Assembly (NCBI RefSeq): GCF_900112135.1
Contig: NZ_FOLC01000008.1
Span: forward strand, 154,798-218,797
Origin: Collimonas sp. OK412
GTDB taxonomy: Bacteria; Pseudomonadota; Gammaproteobacteria; Burkholderiales; Burkholderiaceae_D
Direction of reading: 5' to 3'
DNA: 64,000 nucleotides
Shown here piece after piece: positions 18,311-28,207 of the stretch. Positions within the stretch are counted from its first letter, which is position 1, and the number at the start of each line of letters is the position of its first letter. Below the pieces are notes generated by a model. That model saw only the letters and a program-made list of their open reading frames with translations. It made no database searches and had not been told where the DNA came from. The translations under genes and the position numbers were made by a program.

Positions 18311-18682
18311 GAATGTCCTGAAAGGTGGTTGGCGGCAGCGAGGAACGCGATGCGCGGCATGTTCGCCGCCGCGAAGTTTGCGGCGGCCAATTTTACAACA
18401 AGCGCCCGGATCTCGGCCATTGCAAGATTAGGCCCGGCGACGACGGCGGCCTGGTTGCCTTCTGCCATCGCCGGGAGGAGGAATTTCAGATGATATATAA
18501 AGGTAAGTTGATTATCTGTAAGGGAGGTGATAATAGTTTTTAAGATTTAATTTAATAAGTTCAATAGTTTTTATAAATCATGCTATGAAATAGCTGTTCA
18601 CCATGCGAAATTCACATGGTCGGCCGCGACCAGTCTGATAAAATCAATGACTTTCACTTGTTACGCTTGGGGACAGACGCAT
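18311..18682. other. Divergent intergenic region before maeB
   Basis: No convincing gene. It holds a GC hairpin (18365-18372 with 18380-18387, arms GCCGCCGC/GCGGCGGC) followed by a short T run, and a small dyad TGGTCG/CGACCA (18617-18622 and 18627-18632) directly before a GATAAAAT-like -10 around 18637. The second is a candidate operator/promoter for the malic enzyme gene. The middle part (18500-18600) is markedly AT-rich. Confidence 0.4.
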
Positions 18683-20995
18683 ATGGATTCGATGATCGAT
18701 AAAAAAGAAGAACTTCGTCAACAATTGCGTCAGGCGGCGCTTGAGTACCACGAGTTTCCGACCCCGGGGAAAATCAGCGTTACCCCGACCAAGCTATTGA
18801 CCAACCAGCGCGACCTGGCGCTGGCATATTCGCCAGGCGTGGCTGCGGCTTGCGAAGAAATCGTGGCCGATCCGGCCAATGCTTTCCGCTACACCGCGCG
18901 CGGCAACCTGGTCGCCGTGATCACCAACGGCACCGCCGTGCTTGGCCTGGGCAACATCGGGCCGCTGGCGTCGAAGCCGGTGATGGAAGGCAAGGGCGTG
19001 CTGTTCAAGAAATTCGCCGGCATCGATGTCTTCGATATTGAAATCAACGAAACCAATCCGGAAAAGCTGTGCGACATCATCGCTTCGCTGGAGCCGACCT
19101 TCGGCGGCATCAACCTGGAAGACATCAAGGCGCCGGAATGCTTCGAGATCGAACGCAAGCTGCGCGACCGCATGAAGATCCCGGTATTCCATGACGACCA
19201 GCACGGCACCGCCATCATCGTCGGCGCGGCGATCCTGAACGGCCTGAAAGTCGTGGGCAAAGACATCAAGAGCTGCAAGCTGGTGGTGTCGGGCGCGGGC
19301 GCCGCGGCGCTGGCCTGCCTGGACCTGATCGTTGACCTCGGTTTCCCGATCGAGAATATTTTCGTCACCGACCTGGCCGGCGTGGTCTATAAAGGCCGGG
19401 TTGAACTGATGGACCCGGACAAGGAACGTTTCGCCCGCGAGACCGATGCGCGCACCCTGGCTGAACTGATTCCCGGCGCCGACATTTTCCTCGGCCTGTC
19501 GGCCGGCGGCGTGCTCAAGCAAGACATGGTGAAGGCGATGGCGGCGCGGCCGCTGGTGCTGGCGCTGGCCAACCCGACGCCTGAAATCCTGCCGGAAGAC
19601 GTCAAGGCGGTGCGCGACGACGCCGTCATGGCGACCGGCCGTTCGGACTATCCGAACCAGGTCAACAACGTCCTGTGTTTCCCGTACATTTTCCGCGGCG
19701 CCCTCGATTGCGGCGCCACCACCATCACCCGTGAAATGGAAATCGCGGTGGTGCATGCGATCGCCGAACTGGCGCAAGCCGAACAGTCGGACATCGTCGC
19801 AACGACGTACGGCATCACCAACCTGTCGTTCGGCCCTGAGTACATCATTCCAAAGCCGTTCGATCCGCGCCTGATGATCAAGATCGCGCCGGCGGTGGCC
19901 AAGGCTGCCGAGGCGTCCGGCGTCGCCAGCCGTCCGATCAAGGACATGGAAGCCTACATCGACAAGCTGCAGCAGTTCGTTTACCGCAGCGGCACGTTCA
20001 TGCGGCCGCTGTTCCAGGCGGCCAAGAAGACGTCGGCCGAGAAAAAGCGCATCGTGTACGCCGAAGGCGAAGAGGAGCGCGTACTGCGCGCAGTGCAGGT
20101 GGTGGTTGACGAAAACCTGGCGCGTCCGATCCTGGTCGGCCGGCCTGCGGTGCTGCAGCAGCGCATCGAGCGCTTTGGCCTGCGCCTGAAAGCGGATGTC
20201 GATTTTGAAGTCATCAATCCTGATTTCGACGAACGCTATCGCGACTACTGGCAGACTTTCCTGGCGATGACCAAGCGCCAGGGCGTGACCGAACAGTACG
20301 CCAAGCTGGAAATGCGCCGCCGCCATACGCTGATCGGTTCGATGGCGATCCACAAGGGCCATGCCGACGGCATGATCTGCGGCACCTACGGCACTACCAG
20401 CCTGCATTTGAACTATATCGACAAGGTGCTGGGCCGCCGCGATGGCGTCAATGTCTACGCCGCGATGAATGCGCTGATCCTGCCGAGCCGGCAGCTGGTG
20501 CTGGTCGATACCCATGTCAACGAAGATCCGACTGCCGAGCAGCTGGCGGAAATCACGATCCTGGCCGCGGAAGAAATGCTGCGTTTCGGCATCAAGCCGC
20601 GCGCTGCCTTGCTGTCCCATTCCAATTTCGGCACCAGCAACAGCGCTTCGGCGCAAAAAATGCGGAATGCCTTGGCCATCATCAAGGAGCAGGCGCCGGA
20701 TCTGGAAGTGGACGGCGAAATGCACGGCGACACCGCGCTGGATACCGAGCTGCTGCGCAAAGTGATGCCGGATTCAGCCCTGAAAGGCGACGCCAACCTG
20801 CTGGTGATGCCTAACATCGACGCTGCCAACATCGCCTACAACCTGCTCAAGAATACCTGCGGCAACGGCGTTGCGGTTGGTCCTATCCTGCTCGGCTGCG
20901 CCAAGCCGGTCCATATCCTGACGCCGTCGGCCACCGTGCGCCGCATCGTCAACATGACTGCGCTGTGCGTGGTGGATGCGATTTCCGCGCGCTAA
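18683..20995 (+). CDS. maeB: NADP-dependent malic enzyme with phosphotransacetylase-like domain
   Basis: Oxidatively decarboxylates malate to pyruvate, making NADPH. Domains in order: malic enzyme N-terminal domain ([35 protein letters not shown]), the NAD(P)-binding domain ([27 protein letters not shown]), then from about residue 430 a phosphate acetyl/butyryltransferase-like domain, which in this enzyme class is regulatory (acetyl-CoA sensing). The 770-residue product from the ATG at 18683 matches the MaeB length; a TTG-less longer frame begins at 18647 and an ATG at 18692 is also possible. A strong terminator follows at 21033-21082. Confidence 0.93.
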   Translation: MDSMIDKKEELRQQLRQAALEYHEFPTPGKISVTPTKLLTNQRDLALAYSPGVAAACEEIVADPANAFRYTARGNLVAVITNGTAVLGLGNIGPLASKPVMEGKGVLFKKFAGIDVFDIEINETNPEKLCDIIASLEPTFGGINLEDIKAPECFEIERKLRDRMKIPVFHDDQHGTAIIVGAAILNGLKVVGKDIKSCKLVVSGAGAAALACLDLIVDLGFPIENIFVTDLAGVVYKGRVELMDPDKERFARETDARTLAELIPGADIFLGLSAGGVLKQDMVKAMAARPLVLALANPTPEILPEDVKAVRDDAVMATGRSDYPNQVNNVLCFPYIFRGALDCGATTITREMEIAVVHAIAELAQAEQSDIVATTYGITNLSFGPEYIIPKPFDPRLMIKIAPAVAKAAEASGVASRPIKDMEAYIDKLQQFVYRSGTFMRPLFQAAKKTSAEKKRIVYAEGEEERVLRAVQVVVDENLARPILVGRPAVLQQRIERFGLRLKADVDFEVINPDFDERYRDYWQTFLAMTKRQGVTEQYAKLEMRRRHTLIGSMAIHKGHADGMICGTYGTTSLHLNYIDKVLGRRDGVNVYAAMNALILPSRQLVLVDTHVNEDPTAEQLAEITILAAEEMLRFGIKPRAALLSHSNFGTSNSASAQKMRNALAIIKEQAPDLEVDGEMHGDTALDTELLRKVMPDSALKGDANLLVMPNIDAANIAYNLLKNTCGNGVAVGPILLGCAKPVHILTPSATVRRIVNMTALCVVDAISAR

Positions 20996-21032
20996 GCCAG
21001 AAACAGCAATAAAACATCAGCAGGAATAGAAG

Positions 21033-21082
21033 GACCCAGCTTTACCGCCAAGTGACCGGCGGCAAAGCTGGGTCTTTTTTTT
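21033..21082 (+). terminator. Rho-independent terminator of maeB
   Basis: An 11-bp perfect stem GACCCAGCTTT (21033-21043) with AAAGCTGGGTC (21064-21074), extended by a CCGCC/GGCGG pairing inside, is followed by eight T residues. It starts 38 bp after the maeB stop. Confidence 0.93.
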
Positions 21083-21172
21083 GTGCCATGCATCTCCGGC
21101 GCGGATAAAACGTGTAAATTGCAATAAAAACAGTGGCATTCCAATGTGAAAAAATACGCGCCAGGAGATGCG

Positions 21173-22825
21173 ATGCCCCAATATCCCAAGAGCCCGCTGA
21201 TGGGGCAGATGATGAGCCAGCCGTTGCTCATCTCCAGCATTATCCAGCACGCCGACCGCTATTTCGGCCGCAATGAAATCGTGTCGCGGCGGGTCGAAGG
21301 CGATCTCCACCGTTATACCTATAGCGATTGCCACCGGCGCGCGCGCAAGCTCGCCAATGCCCTGGCTGCGCTAGGTGTGGGCATGGGCGAGCGGGTCGCT
21401 ACGCTGGCCTGGAACGGCTACCGGCACATGGAAGCGTACTATGCGGTGTCCGGGTCGGGAGCGGTGCTGCACACCATCAATCCGCGCCTGCATCCGGACC
21501 TGATCGGCTATATCGCCAACCACGCCGAAGACCAGTACCTGCTGTTTGATATCTGCTTCCTGCCGCTGGTCGAGGCGGTCGCGCCGCTGGCCAAGACCAT
21601 CAAGGGCTACATTGCCTTGTGTGCTCCTGAACACATGCCGCCAGAGAGCAAGCTGCCGAACCTGCTGTGCTATGAAGCGCTGCTGGAGGCCAGTTCGGAC
21701 GACTACGACTGGCCCCTGTTTGACGAGAATTCAGCTTCCAGCCTGTGTTATACCTCCGGCACCACCGGCAACCCCAAAGGCGCCCTGTACTCGCATCGTT
21801 CAACGGTATTGCATTCGCTGGCGTCGATCATGCCCGACACCATGAACATATCGGGGCGCAACGCCGTGCTGCCGGTGGTGCCGATGTTCCACGTCAATGC
21901 TTGGGGTCTGCCCTATGCGGTGCCGATTACCGGCGCGAAGATGGTGTTCCCGGGCGCCGCGCTGGATGGCAAATCGCTGTATGAACTGTTCGAGCAGGAG
22001 CAGGTGACGATCTCCGCCGGCGTGCCGACCGTCTGGCTTGGCCTGCTGAATTACCTGGACCAGAACCAGCTGAAATTTTCCAGCTTCAAGCGCACCATCA
22101 TCGGCGGCTCCGCCTGTCCGCCGGCGATGATGCAGGCTTTGCGCCATCGCCATGGCGTCGAGGTGGTGCACGCCTGGGGCATGACCGAGATGTCGCCATT
22201 GGGCACCTCCTGCTGCCTGCAGACCAGGCATCTGTCGCTGCCGGTCGAACAGCAGGAACTGCTGCTGCAAAAGCAAGGCCATGTGATCTACGGGGTCGAC
22301 ATGAAGATTGTCGACGACGCCGGCAAGGAACTGCCGTGGGATGGCGAAACCTACGGCAATCTGCTGGTCAAGGGGCCGTGGATCATCGATACCTATTTCA
22401 AGAATGAGGGCGGGGCGGTGCTGCAGGATGGCTGGTTCGCTACCGGCGACGTGGCGACCATCGACGCCGACGGCTACATGCAGATCACCGACCGCAGCAA
22501 GGACGTCATCAAGTCAGGCGGCGAGTGGATCAGCAGCATAGACCTGGAAAACATCGTGATGGCGCATCCGGCGGTGCAGATGGCCGCCTGCATCGGCATC
22601 TTTCATCCGAAGTGGGATGAGCGGCCATTGCTGGTGGTGGTCCGGAAGCCGGGCATGGAAGTGGACAGCGCGCAGCTGCTCAAATTTTTCGAGGGCAAGG
22701 TCGCCAAATGGTGGACGCCGGACGATGTGGTGTTTGTCGACGCCTTGCCGCTGGGCGCCACCGGCAAGCTGCTGAAAAACAAATTGCGGGAACAGTTCAA
22801 AGGGCATGTCTTGCCAACCGCGTGA
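21173..22825 (+). CDS. Fatty acyl-CoA ligase (AMP-binding family)
   Basis: Activates a carboxylic acid to its CoA thioester through an acyl-adenylate. The adenylation P-loop [20 protein letters not shown] is intact, as are [12 protein letters not shown], the [18 protein letters not shown] hinge and the catalytic Lys in [13 protein letters not shown]. The family includes medium/long-chain acyl-CoA synthetases and DmdB-type 3-methylmercaptopropionyl-CoA ligases, which cannot be separated here. The ATG at 21173 has AGGAG 8 nt upstream; a GTG at 21146 is in frame but less likely. Length 550 residues. It is a single-gene unit between the maeB terminator and the convergent nucleotidase gene. Confidence 0.88.
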   Translation: MPQYPKSPLMGQMMSQPLLISSIIQHADRYFGRNEIVSRRVEGDLHRYTYSDCHRRARKLANALAALGVGMGERVATLAWNGYRHMEAYYAVSGSGAVLHTINPRLHPDLIGYIANHAEDQYLLFDICFLPLVEAVAPLAKTIKGYIALCAPEHMPPESKLPNLLCYEALLEASSDDYDWPLFDENSASSLCYTSGTTGNPKGALYSHRSTVLHSLASIMPDTMNISGRNAVLPVVPMFHVNAWGLPYAVPITGAKMVFPGAALDGKSLYELFEQEQVTISAGVPTVWLGLLNYLDQNQLKFSSFKRTIIGGSACPPAMMQALRHRHGVEVVHAWGMTEMSPLGTSCCLQTRHLSLPVEQQELLLQKQGHVIYGVDMKIVDDAGKELPWDGETYGNLLVKGPWIIDTYFKNEGGAVLQDGWFATGDVATIDADGYMQITDRSKDVIKSGGEWISSIDLENIVMAHPAVQMAACIGIFHPKWDERPLLVVVRKPGMEVDSAQLLKFFEGKVAKWWTPDDVVFVDALPLGATGKLLKNKLREQFKGHVLPTA

Positions 22826-22857
22826 CGCCTGACGCCTGACGCCAGGCGCCGGCGGGT

Positions 22858-23808
22858 TTATTCAAATTCTCCCGCCTGTTTCCACGGCACGCGTCCAGTC
22901 TGTACTTTGTTGGCGGCGCGATCGCAATGATCGGGATGGTCGTCAAAAAACATGTGGGGCTTGAACGCGGACAGCACATCAGATTTGACGATGCCGCCCA
23001 TGAAAAAGGTTTCGTCGATCGCTACATTCCAGGCGCGCAAGGTGCGGATCACCCGCTCATGGGCCGGCGAAGAGCGCGCCGTGACCAGTGCGGTGCGGAT
23101 AGGCGCCGCATGCCCGTCCGGATTCTTGAAATTATTCTGGATATAGGACAGCGCCAGCAGCAGCCGTGCAAACGGACCTTGCGGCAGCGGCAGCAAAGCG
23201 TTTTCGCGCTCGTGTTTTTCAAAGGCTTCAATCCCCTCGGTCTGGTAAATCCTTTCCGATTCATCCGAAAAAATCACGGCGTCGCCGTCGAAAGCGATAC
23301 GGATCTGTTCCAGCTCTTCCAGCGCGTTCTCCGGCTTTTGGTACAGCAAAGCCGCCGCCACGCCGGAGTTGACGGCTGCCTGCACGTCATCTTCATGCAA
23401 GGATAAGAACAGGCTGACATTGAAAGCCTGCAGGTAGGGCGCCAGCGAAGCGCCGCCGGACAATACGGCGCGCGTGATGTCGAGGCCGTAATGCTTGATC
23501 GAATTGAAGATGCGCATCGAGGTCTCGCTGGAATTGCGCGACATCACGACCACTTCGACAAAACGCTGGCCTGTCAGGCGGTTCAGTTTCAGCAGCGCCT
23601 TGACCAGGGCGAACCCGGCCCCCGGCTTGAGGATTTCATTTTCGTTGAGCAGCTGGTGGCGGCGATATTCTTCCAGGCCGTGCTGGCGAAAGATGGCCTC
23701 TTCGGTCTCCAGGTCAAATAGCGCGCGGGATGAAATCCCGATCACCAGCAAATTATCTAAGGACTGCGGCATAGGCGGTGGTCTTAAGGATGTAGCGGGA
23801 GCGCTCAT
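22858..23808 (-). CDS. 5'-nucleotidase, cytosolic cN-I family
   Basis: A member of the 5'-nucleotidase family related to animal NT5C1A/B, which dephosphorylates nucleoside monophosphates. Visible features are LVIGISSRALFDLETEEAIF near the N terminus, VVVMSRNSSETSMRIFNSI, FLSLHEDDVQAAVNSGVAAA, FDGDAVIFSDESE and MFFDDHPDHCD, giving several Asp-rich metal-binding segments of the HAD-like type. The start is uncertain: the ATG at 23808 gives 316 residues, a GTG at 23829 and an ATG at 23772 are alternatives, and none has a clear ribosome site. It converges on the acyl-CoA ligase gene. Confidence 0.8.
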   Translation of the reverse strand: MSAPATSLRPPPMPQSLDNLLVIGISSRALFDLETEEAIFRQHGLEEYRRHQLLNENEILKPGAGFALVKALLKLNRLTGQRFVEVVVMSRNSSETSMRIFNSIKHYGLDITRAVLSGGASLAPYLQAFNVSLFLSLHEDDVQAAVNSGVAAALLYQKPENALEELEQIRIAFDGDAVIFSDESERIYQTEGIEAFEKHERENALLPLPQGPFARLLLALSYIQNNFKNPDGHAAPIRTALVTARSSPAHERVIRTLRAWNVAIDETFFMGGIVKSDVLSAFKPHMFFDDHPDHCDRAANKVQTGRVPWKQAGEFE

Positions 23809-24139
23809 TATAGGCGCTTGCTTAAGCACCGACGGGGCAGCAAGGCCGAGTTTGTCTGGTGGTGTTTTTTACAATGATTCTTGCAATGTCGAAGGCGGCA
23901 TGTTCCCTGCTGTTACGTTACATGTTACGTGTCAAAGGCCTCTGCAGTACCGGCCGCATTTTCCCGGAATGTTGTTGGAAATCGCTGTTAGTCATTGATT
24001 TTAAAGATCTTTATTTTCGATTTGTGAAATTGGATGAGCTGCACGGACTGCTGTTTCGAGGGCGTTTCCGGCTGGCACGCTCTTTGCGAAAAGACAGTAG
24101 GCAGAGCTTTATCCGATTCATCAAAAAGGGAGATCGATC
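23809..24139. other. Intergenic region with sigma-54 promoter
   Basis: No gene seen. Besides the sigma-54 promoter at 24073-24087 it contains a direct repeat TGTTACGT (23911-23918 and 23923-23930, 12 bp apart) and a palindrome AAAGATCTTT (24003-24012). These lie 143-162 and 61-70 bp upstream of the promoter, where a bacterial enhancer-binding protein would be expected to bind. Confidence 0.5.
24073..24087 (+). promoter_or_regulatory. Sigma-54 (RpoN) promoter
   Basis: The sequence TGGCACG-CTCT-TTGC matches the RpoN -24/-12 consensus at every conserved position, with the invariant GG (24074-24075) and GC (24086-24087) separated by exactly 10 nt. Transcription would begin near 24099, about 40 bp before the lipoprotein gene at 24140. 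Confidence 0.85.
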
Positions 24140-25447
24140 ATGAAAGCATTGAAAAAGAACGAGTTGCTTGCAGCATCCATATTGCTGACGGCGTTGTTGA
24201 CAGGTTGCGGCACCAGCGACGGTTCGCTTAGCCATACTGCGACGCCTGCGGGCGGCAACCCTGATGGCAGCGGCACGCCTACCACTCCAGTTACGCCAAT
24301 CACGCCGACTGCCAGTTCGTCCAATCTGGTTTCGAACCTGGGCACCACCGTATCAAGCGTAGGTACAGCGGTAGACGGCGTCGGCAGCACGCTGATCAAC
24401 CAGCTGCCGCTGGTTACACCTGGCACCAAGACTGCATTGAACGGCGTGGTTGACAATGCCAGCGGCATCGTCACCGTGCTCGGCGGCGGCTTGACGAATG
24501 GCCTGGGCCAAATCGGCACGGCGCAGAATCCGATCGGCATCACGGCCGGCAGCGCAGGCGGAGTGGTGGCACAGGTCGGTGCTACCGTCAACAGCGCCGG
24601 CCAGGTAGTCACCAGCCTTGGCAGCAGCGGCCCGCTTAGCGCCCTGGCGCCGGTGACAGCACCGGTCGGCGGCCTGGTCAGCACCATAGGCAACACCATT
24701 TCCGGCACCGTAGCGCCAACGCTGACTACCGCATTGACCACCGGCCCGGTACAGCAAGTCACGCAAACTGTGAGCAGCGCGATCGTGCCTTTGACCAACA
24801 CTGCTGCGACCTTGCTCCAGACCGCGGGTAACGCGACTGCGCTGAACCAGCCGGCCAATCTGCTGCTGGGCGTGGTTGGCGGCACTGTCGCCAGCGTCGG
24901 CAGCGGCTTGACCACTTCGGGCGTGCCTGTCGTCAGCAACGTCGGCCCGGTCGTGAACAACGCCGGCAACCTGGTGGGCAGCCTTGCTGTCAACGGCATA
25001 ACCACCACTGGCCAGCCGTTGCTGGGCAACCAGACCGGCGGTGTCTTGCAGCCGGCTGACAATGCGCTGGTTGGCGCCCTTGCCGGGCCATTGGCTCCAG
25101 TGGTCGGCGTGGTCAACGGCCTGACTGGCAGCCTGGCCGGTAGCCTGGGCGGCGCAGCCGGCGGTAGCGGCCCTCTCGCGCCTGTCACCGGCCTGTTGGG
25201 CAGCTTGACCGGCGCTGTGAGCGGCGCCGGCGGCAGCAGCAATCCCTTGGCTCCGGTAACCGGCCTGCTGGGCAGCGTGAGCGGCGTGGCCGGCTCCGGC
25301 GGCAGCACCGGCAACCTGCTGGCACCAGTGACCAACCTGGTTGCCGGCTTGACCACAACAGTGTCCTCCGGCGCCGCCAGCACCACAGGCAGCGGCCAAA
25401 CCTCAGGGCTGCTGAGCGGCTTGCTGGGTGGTTTAACCAAAAAATAA
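24140..25447 (+). CDS. Gly/Ser/Thr-rich low-complexity lipoprotein
   Basis: A 435-residue predicted lipoprotein, with a lipobox L20-T21-G22-C23 after a clear signal peptide. The rest is low complexity, dominated by Gly, Val, Leu, Thr and Ser, with recurring PVTGLLGS, SxVG and TVxxVG units; the motif LAPVTGLLGS recurs near the end (25170-25350). Proteins of this sort are often annotated as collagen-like triple-helix repeat proteins in Burkholderiales, but true GXY periodicity is weak, so a beta-rich or amyloid-like surface protein is an equal option. GGGAG precedes the ATG. It has its own sigma-54 promoter and terminator, so it is a monocistronic, conditionally expressed surface lipoprotein. 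Confidence 0.8.
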   Translation: MKALKKNELLAASILLTALLTGCGTSDGSLSHTATPAGGNPDGSGTPTTPVTPITPTASSSNLVSNLGTTVSSVGTAVDGVGSTLINQLPLVTPGTKTALNGVVDNASGIVTVLGGGLTNGLGQIGTAQNPIGITAGSAGGVVAQVGATVNSAGQVVTSLGSSGPLSALAPVTAPVGGLVSTIGNTISGTVAPTLTTALTTGPVQQVTQTVSSAIVPLTNTAATLLQTAGNATALNQPANLLLGVVGGTVASVGSGLTTSGVPVVSNVGPVVNNAGNLVGSLAVNGITTTGQPLLGNQTGGVLQPADNALVGALAGPLAPVVGVVNGLTGSLAGSLGGAAGGSGPLAPVTGLLGSLTGAVSGAGGSSNPLAPVTGLLGSVSGVAGSGGSTGNLLAPVTNLVAGLTTTVSSGAASTTGSGQTSGLLSGLLGGLTKK

Positions 25448-25465
25448 GCAGTAGCGATGGTTTGC

Positions 25466-25498
25466 AAAAAGCCTTGGTTTTTACCGAGGCTTTTTTTT
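25466..25498 (+). terminator. Rho-independent terminator after the lipoprotein gene
   Basis: A stem of AAAAAGCCTTGG (25466-25477) with CCGAGGCTTTTT (25484-25495), one mismatch, ends in a run of eight T residues (25491-25498). It starts 19 bp after the stop codon. Confidence 0.88.
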
Positions 25499-25613
25499 GG
25501 GTTATGCGGAAAAACAGCCAGGCTGTACAGAGGCGAAATGGCAACGTACGCAACAACAAAATAGTTGCACAGGATGAATTATTGCCGTAATTTAACAGTG
25601 ACTTCAGGTCCCG

Positions 25614-27380
25614 ATGAATAGACAGGTTTTGCCGTCGATAACGAACGAGAGCCGTAGCCGCATGCAATTATCCAAATCGAAGTGCTACCGCCGCGCCGCG
25701 GTAATCATGGTCAGCGGCGCATGTTTGCTCACTACGTCGTATCCATTGCCGGCACACGCCGATGCGCGCAGCCCGGTGCAAGGCAACCCGATCGATACCT
25801 TGCCCAAGGCAGAGGCGCCGCCAAGCGCGCCGGTGACCATCAATGTCCAGACCCAGGCAGTCGATCCTGCGTTGCAAAATCTGCTGGCCAGCCATCTGAC
25901 GCCGTCGCGTTTCCAGATTGCCGGCGTCAAGACGCTGCCGTTTGAACAGGTAGCCGCGCTGTTCGCGCCGCTGGCCAACCGTGATACCACCGTCGCCGAA
26001 TTGCTGGCTGCCGCCAACAAGGTCACGCAGATGTACCAAGACCAGGGGTATCCGCTTTCCTTTGCCTTTATCCCGGCCCAGAGTTTCGAGGGCAACGTGG
26101 TGGTGGTCACGGTGGTCGAGGGCTATGTCAAGAATGTCAAGGTAGAAGGCAATCCCGGCGGCAGCGAAGAGCGCCTGAAGCGGGTTGCCGAACAGCTGCA
26201 GCAGGACCGGCCGCTGCGGCGCGCCACTTTTGAACGGGTGGCCGGCATTCTCAGCTTGCAGCCGGGCGTCAAGATTGTCGCCAACGTGGCGCCGCCCACC
26301 ACGACCGACGGCGCCGCCGATATGGTACTGACAGTGACGCGGCGCCCGATTACAGTCGGCGTTGGGGCCGATTACCGGCAGCCTGGCATCCGTGGCTTGC
26401 TCACCGCCAGCACCAACGGCTTGACGCCCTTGGGCGAGCAGGTGACCGTCAGCACATTGCAGCCGAGCGGGCCGCAAGATGAAAAGTATTATGCGATCAA
26501 TTATGTCCAGCCGATTGGCACCGATGGCTTGCTGGCCAGGCTGAACTGGTCCGACTATCGCGCCAAACCGGAAAATTCGGCATTGGAAAACATCCAATTC
26601 CAGAATCGCTATCAAACCAAAACCGTACGCGCTGGCGGTTCTCTTAGTTATCCGGTGATACTTGATAACACGCATAACCTGACTGTCACCGGCGGCGCTT
26701 ATGCCGCTGAAAATACCCAGGTGTATACCCGTTCAGTACCGGTCACGCCGATGTCGATTCAGCTCAGTTCGCAGGTGCGGGTATTGAGCGCCGAGGTCGC
26801 CTGGACCGATGTCAAGACCAGTCCGGAAAAACTGCAGCAGACGCGCCAGTTGAATGTCGGCGTATATAAAGGCGTGGACGCGCTCGGCGCCAAGCGCGAG
26901 AACAGCAATGTCGACCTGGGCTTTACCAGGGTCACGATGCAGGCAGCGCAATCGAACCAGCTGCCGGGGGGCTTCGGCGTCGCGGTGGCGGTCGGCACGC
27001 AATACAGCAGCAATATCTTGCCGACCTCCGAGCAGATCGGCTTCGGCGGCAAGCTGTTCGGCCTCGCATATCCGGCCGGCGAACTGGCAGGCGACAAGGG
27101 CTGGGGCATATCGGCTGAAATCAATCGCCGGTTCCCGGTGAGCTACACCTATCTGAAGTCGGTGCAGCCATATTTTCTGGTGGATCACTCCCGAATTTAT
27201 TCGAATGCGGGTCCTTTGATCCACGATACTTTGGGTTCTGTTGCGCTGGGGGTACGCTTTTCGGATGGTCGTTATTACACCCTGGACCTGTCGCTGGCGA
27301 AGCCGGTGGCGGATGTTCCTGTCAATTCCAGCTCGAGATCGCCGCGTGTGAATGCGAGCTATTCGTATCAGCTGGATTAA
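25614..27380 (+). CDS. Two-partner secretion transporter TpsB (ShlB/FhaC/HecB family)
   Basis: An outer-membrane Omp85-type transporter that exports a large TpsA exoprotein such as a haemagglutinin or CdiA. After a signal peptide (ending PAHADA), there are two periplasmic POTRA domains (about residues 95-165 with VAELLAAANKVTQMYQDQGYPL, then VVVTVVEGYVKNVKVEGN to about 240), followed by a 16-strand barrel that includes the LGVRFSDG segment near the C terminus. Length 588 residues fits. A second start at 25662 is possible. No tpsA gene lies on either side, so the partner is elsewhere or the transporter serves an unusual substrate. Confidence 0.9.
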   Translation: MNRQVLPSITNESRSRMQLSKSKCYRRAAVIMVSGACLLTTSYPLPAHADARSPVQGNPIDTLPKAEAPPSAPVTINVQTQAVDPALQNLLASHLTPSRFQIAGVKTLPFEQVAALFAPLANRDTTVAELLAAANKVTQMYQDQGYPLSFAFIPAQSFEGNVVVVTVVEGYVKNVKVEGNPGGSEERLKRVAEQLQQDRPLRRATFERVAGILSLQPGVKIVANVAPPTTTDGAADMVLTVTRRPITVGVGADYRQPGIRGLLTASTNGLTPLGEQVTVSTLQPSGPQDEKYYAINYVQPIGTDGLLARLNWSDYRAKPENSALENIQFQNRYQTKTVRAGGSLSYPVILDNTHNLTVTGGAYAAENTQVYTRSVPVTPMSIQLSSQVRVLSAEVAWTDVKTSPEKLQQTRQLNVGVYKGVDALGAKRENSNVDLGFTRVTMQAAQSNQLPGGFGVAVAVGTQYSSNILPTSEQIGFGGKLFGLAYPAGELAGDKGWGISAEINRRFPVSYTYLKSVQPYFLVDHSRIYSNAGPLIHDTLGSVALGVRFSDGRYYTLDLSLAKPVADVPVNSSSRSPRVNASYSYQLD

Positions 27381-27933
27381 ATTTCACGACGCCTTGGCTG
27401 GATTGAATCTCGGGCCACGTACTACCGCCGGGTTTTTTGTCGGCTTGGGACGATTTGCTGTCCATGTTCGTACCGACTCCAACGTTAAGGAAGTATCGCG
27501 CATCTGTCGCTAAAAACAGTAGTTCTGCGCACCGATCCATGGTGTGCGGTTGTGTGCAAAAGTGGTAAGACCAATCTGTATTTTTATCATGAACAAGATT
27601 GTAGAAAGTGCATGCTGACAATCGAAATTTTAGCTTGCCCAAAAGTAATTATTGGTTGCCTTGGTGTAACTATTATTTTCATAATGTAAAATGCTATTTC
27701 AAGCCAAAACCTTGTTTTCCCTATGAAGAACCGACTAGAGGGATTGCTCTAAGAATATGTTTCTTAAAGGAAAAATTTATCTTGAGGTAATTTTTAATCG
27801 GGGCTATGCTGATACCGCGTAGTCTGAATTCAGAGGGTTTGATTTGCGGCTGAATGTGGAGTCGTTCGACCGCGGATTGTTGCGCAAAAAGGCTGCAGAT
27901 TTAATGAGGTATGTGCTTTTTCAGGAGATCACA
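27381..27933. other. AT-rich region upstream of the Flp pilin gene
   Basis: This 550-bp stretch is much richer in A and T than its surroundings and has no convincing gene; short frames on both strands look random and lack ribosome sites. It must hold the promoter of the Tad operon. I found no -24/-12 sigma-54 match with correct 10-nt spacing. Near-misses are 27682-27692 (AT-rich -10-like) without a good -35. Confidence 0.5.
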
Positions 27934-28137
27934 ATGAACGCCAAATTAATGAAATTTCTTCGGGATGAGGATGGCATCACCGCTATTGAATATGGTCTGA
28001 TCGCTGGATTGGTGGCGGTAGCGCTTGTAATCGGCGTCGGATTCTTGACCGGCTCGGATGATTCCACCGGCCTGAAAGGCATCTTTCATGGCATCGGCAC
28101 TAAATTGACCAATCTCGCGACTTCTGTCGGCACTTGA
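27934..28137 (+). CDS. flp: Flp-family type IVb pilin
   Basis: The major subunit of the Tad (tight adherence) pilus. A short leader ending DEDG is followed by ITAIEYGLIAGLVAVAL, the Flp motif with the conserved Glu-Tyr pair right after the prepilin cleavage site, and a hydrophobic N-terminal helix. Length 67 residues is normal. The ATG at 27934 has CAGGAGA 7 nt upstream; the frame extends upstream to 27844 but without support. A strong hairpin follows at 28169-28199, before the peptidase gene. Confidence 0.95.
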   Translation: MNAKLMKFLRDEDGITAIEYGLIAGLVAVALVIGVGFLTGSDDSTGLKGIFHGIGTKLTNLATSVGT

Positions 28138-28168
28138 TAGAAGCGCATATCAGCCTGGCGTCACGGAC

Positions 28169-28199
28169 TGTCCAACTATTCCCAACGTCTAGTTGGACA
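28169..28199 (+). promoter_or_regulatory. Intercistronic hairpin between flp and cpaA
   Basis: A perfect 10-bp inverted repeat, TGTCCAACTA (28169-28178) and TAGTTGGACA (28190-28199), with an 11-nt loop. There is no T run, so it is not a classic terminator. Its place 31 bp after the pilin gene and 8 bp before the next start fits an RNA element that stabilises pilin mRNA or reduces read-through and translation of the downstream genes. Confidence 0.65.
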
Positions 28200-28207
28200 T
28201 AACCGAA

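Noticed and set aside
18365..18387. GC hairpin with short T run upstream of the rubredoxin reductase-like gene
   Set aside because: No plus-strand gene ends before it, so I do not call it a terminator; it may be only a structured untranslated region.
27322..27790. Overlapping short frames on both strands upstream of flp
   Set aside because: They overlap each other and the end of the TpsB gene, have random-looking composition and no start signals.
27800..27860. Possible sigma-54 promoter before flp (GGGTTTGATTTGC-like stretch near 27836-27850)
   Set aside because: The GG to GC spacing is 9 rather than 10 nt and the -24 element is poor.
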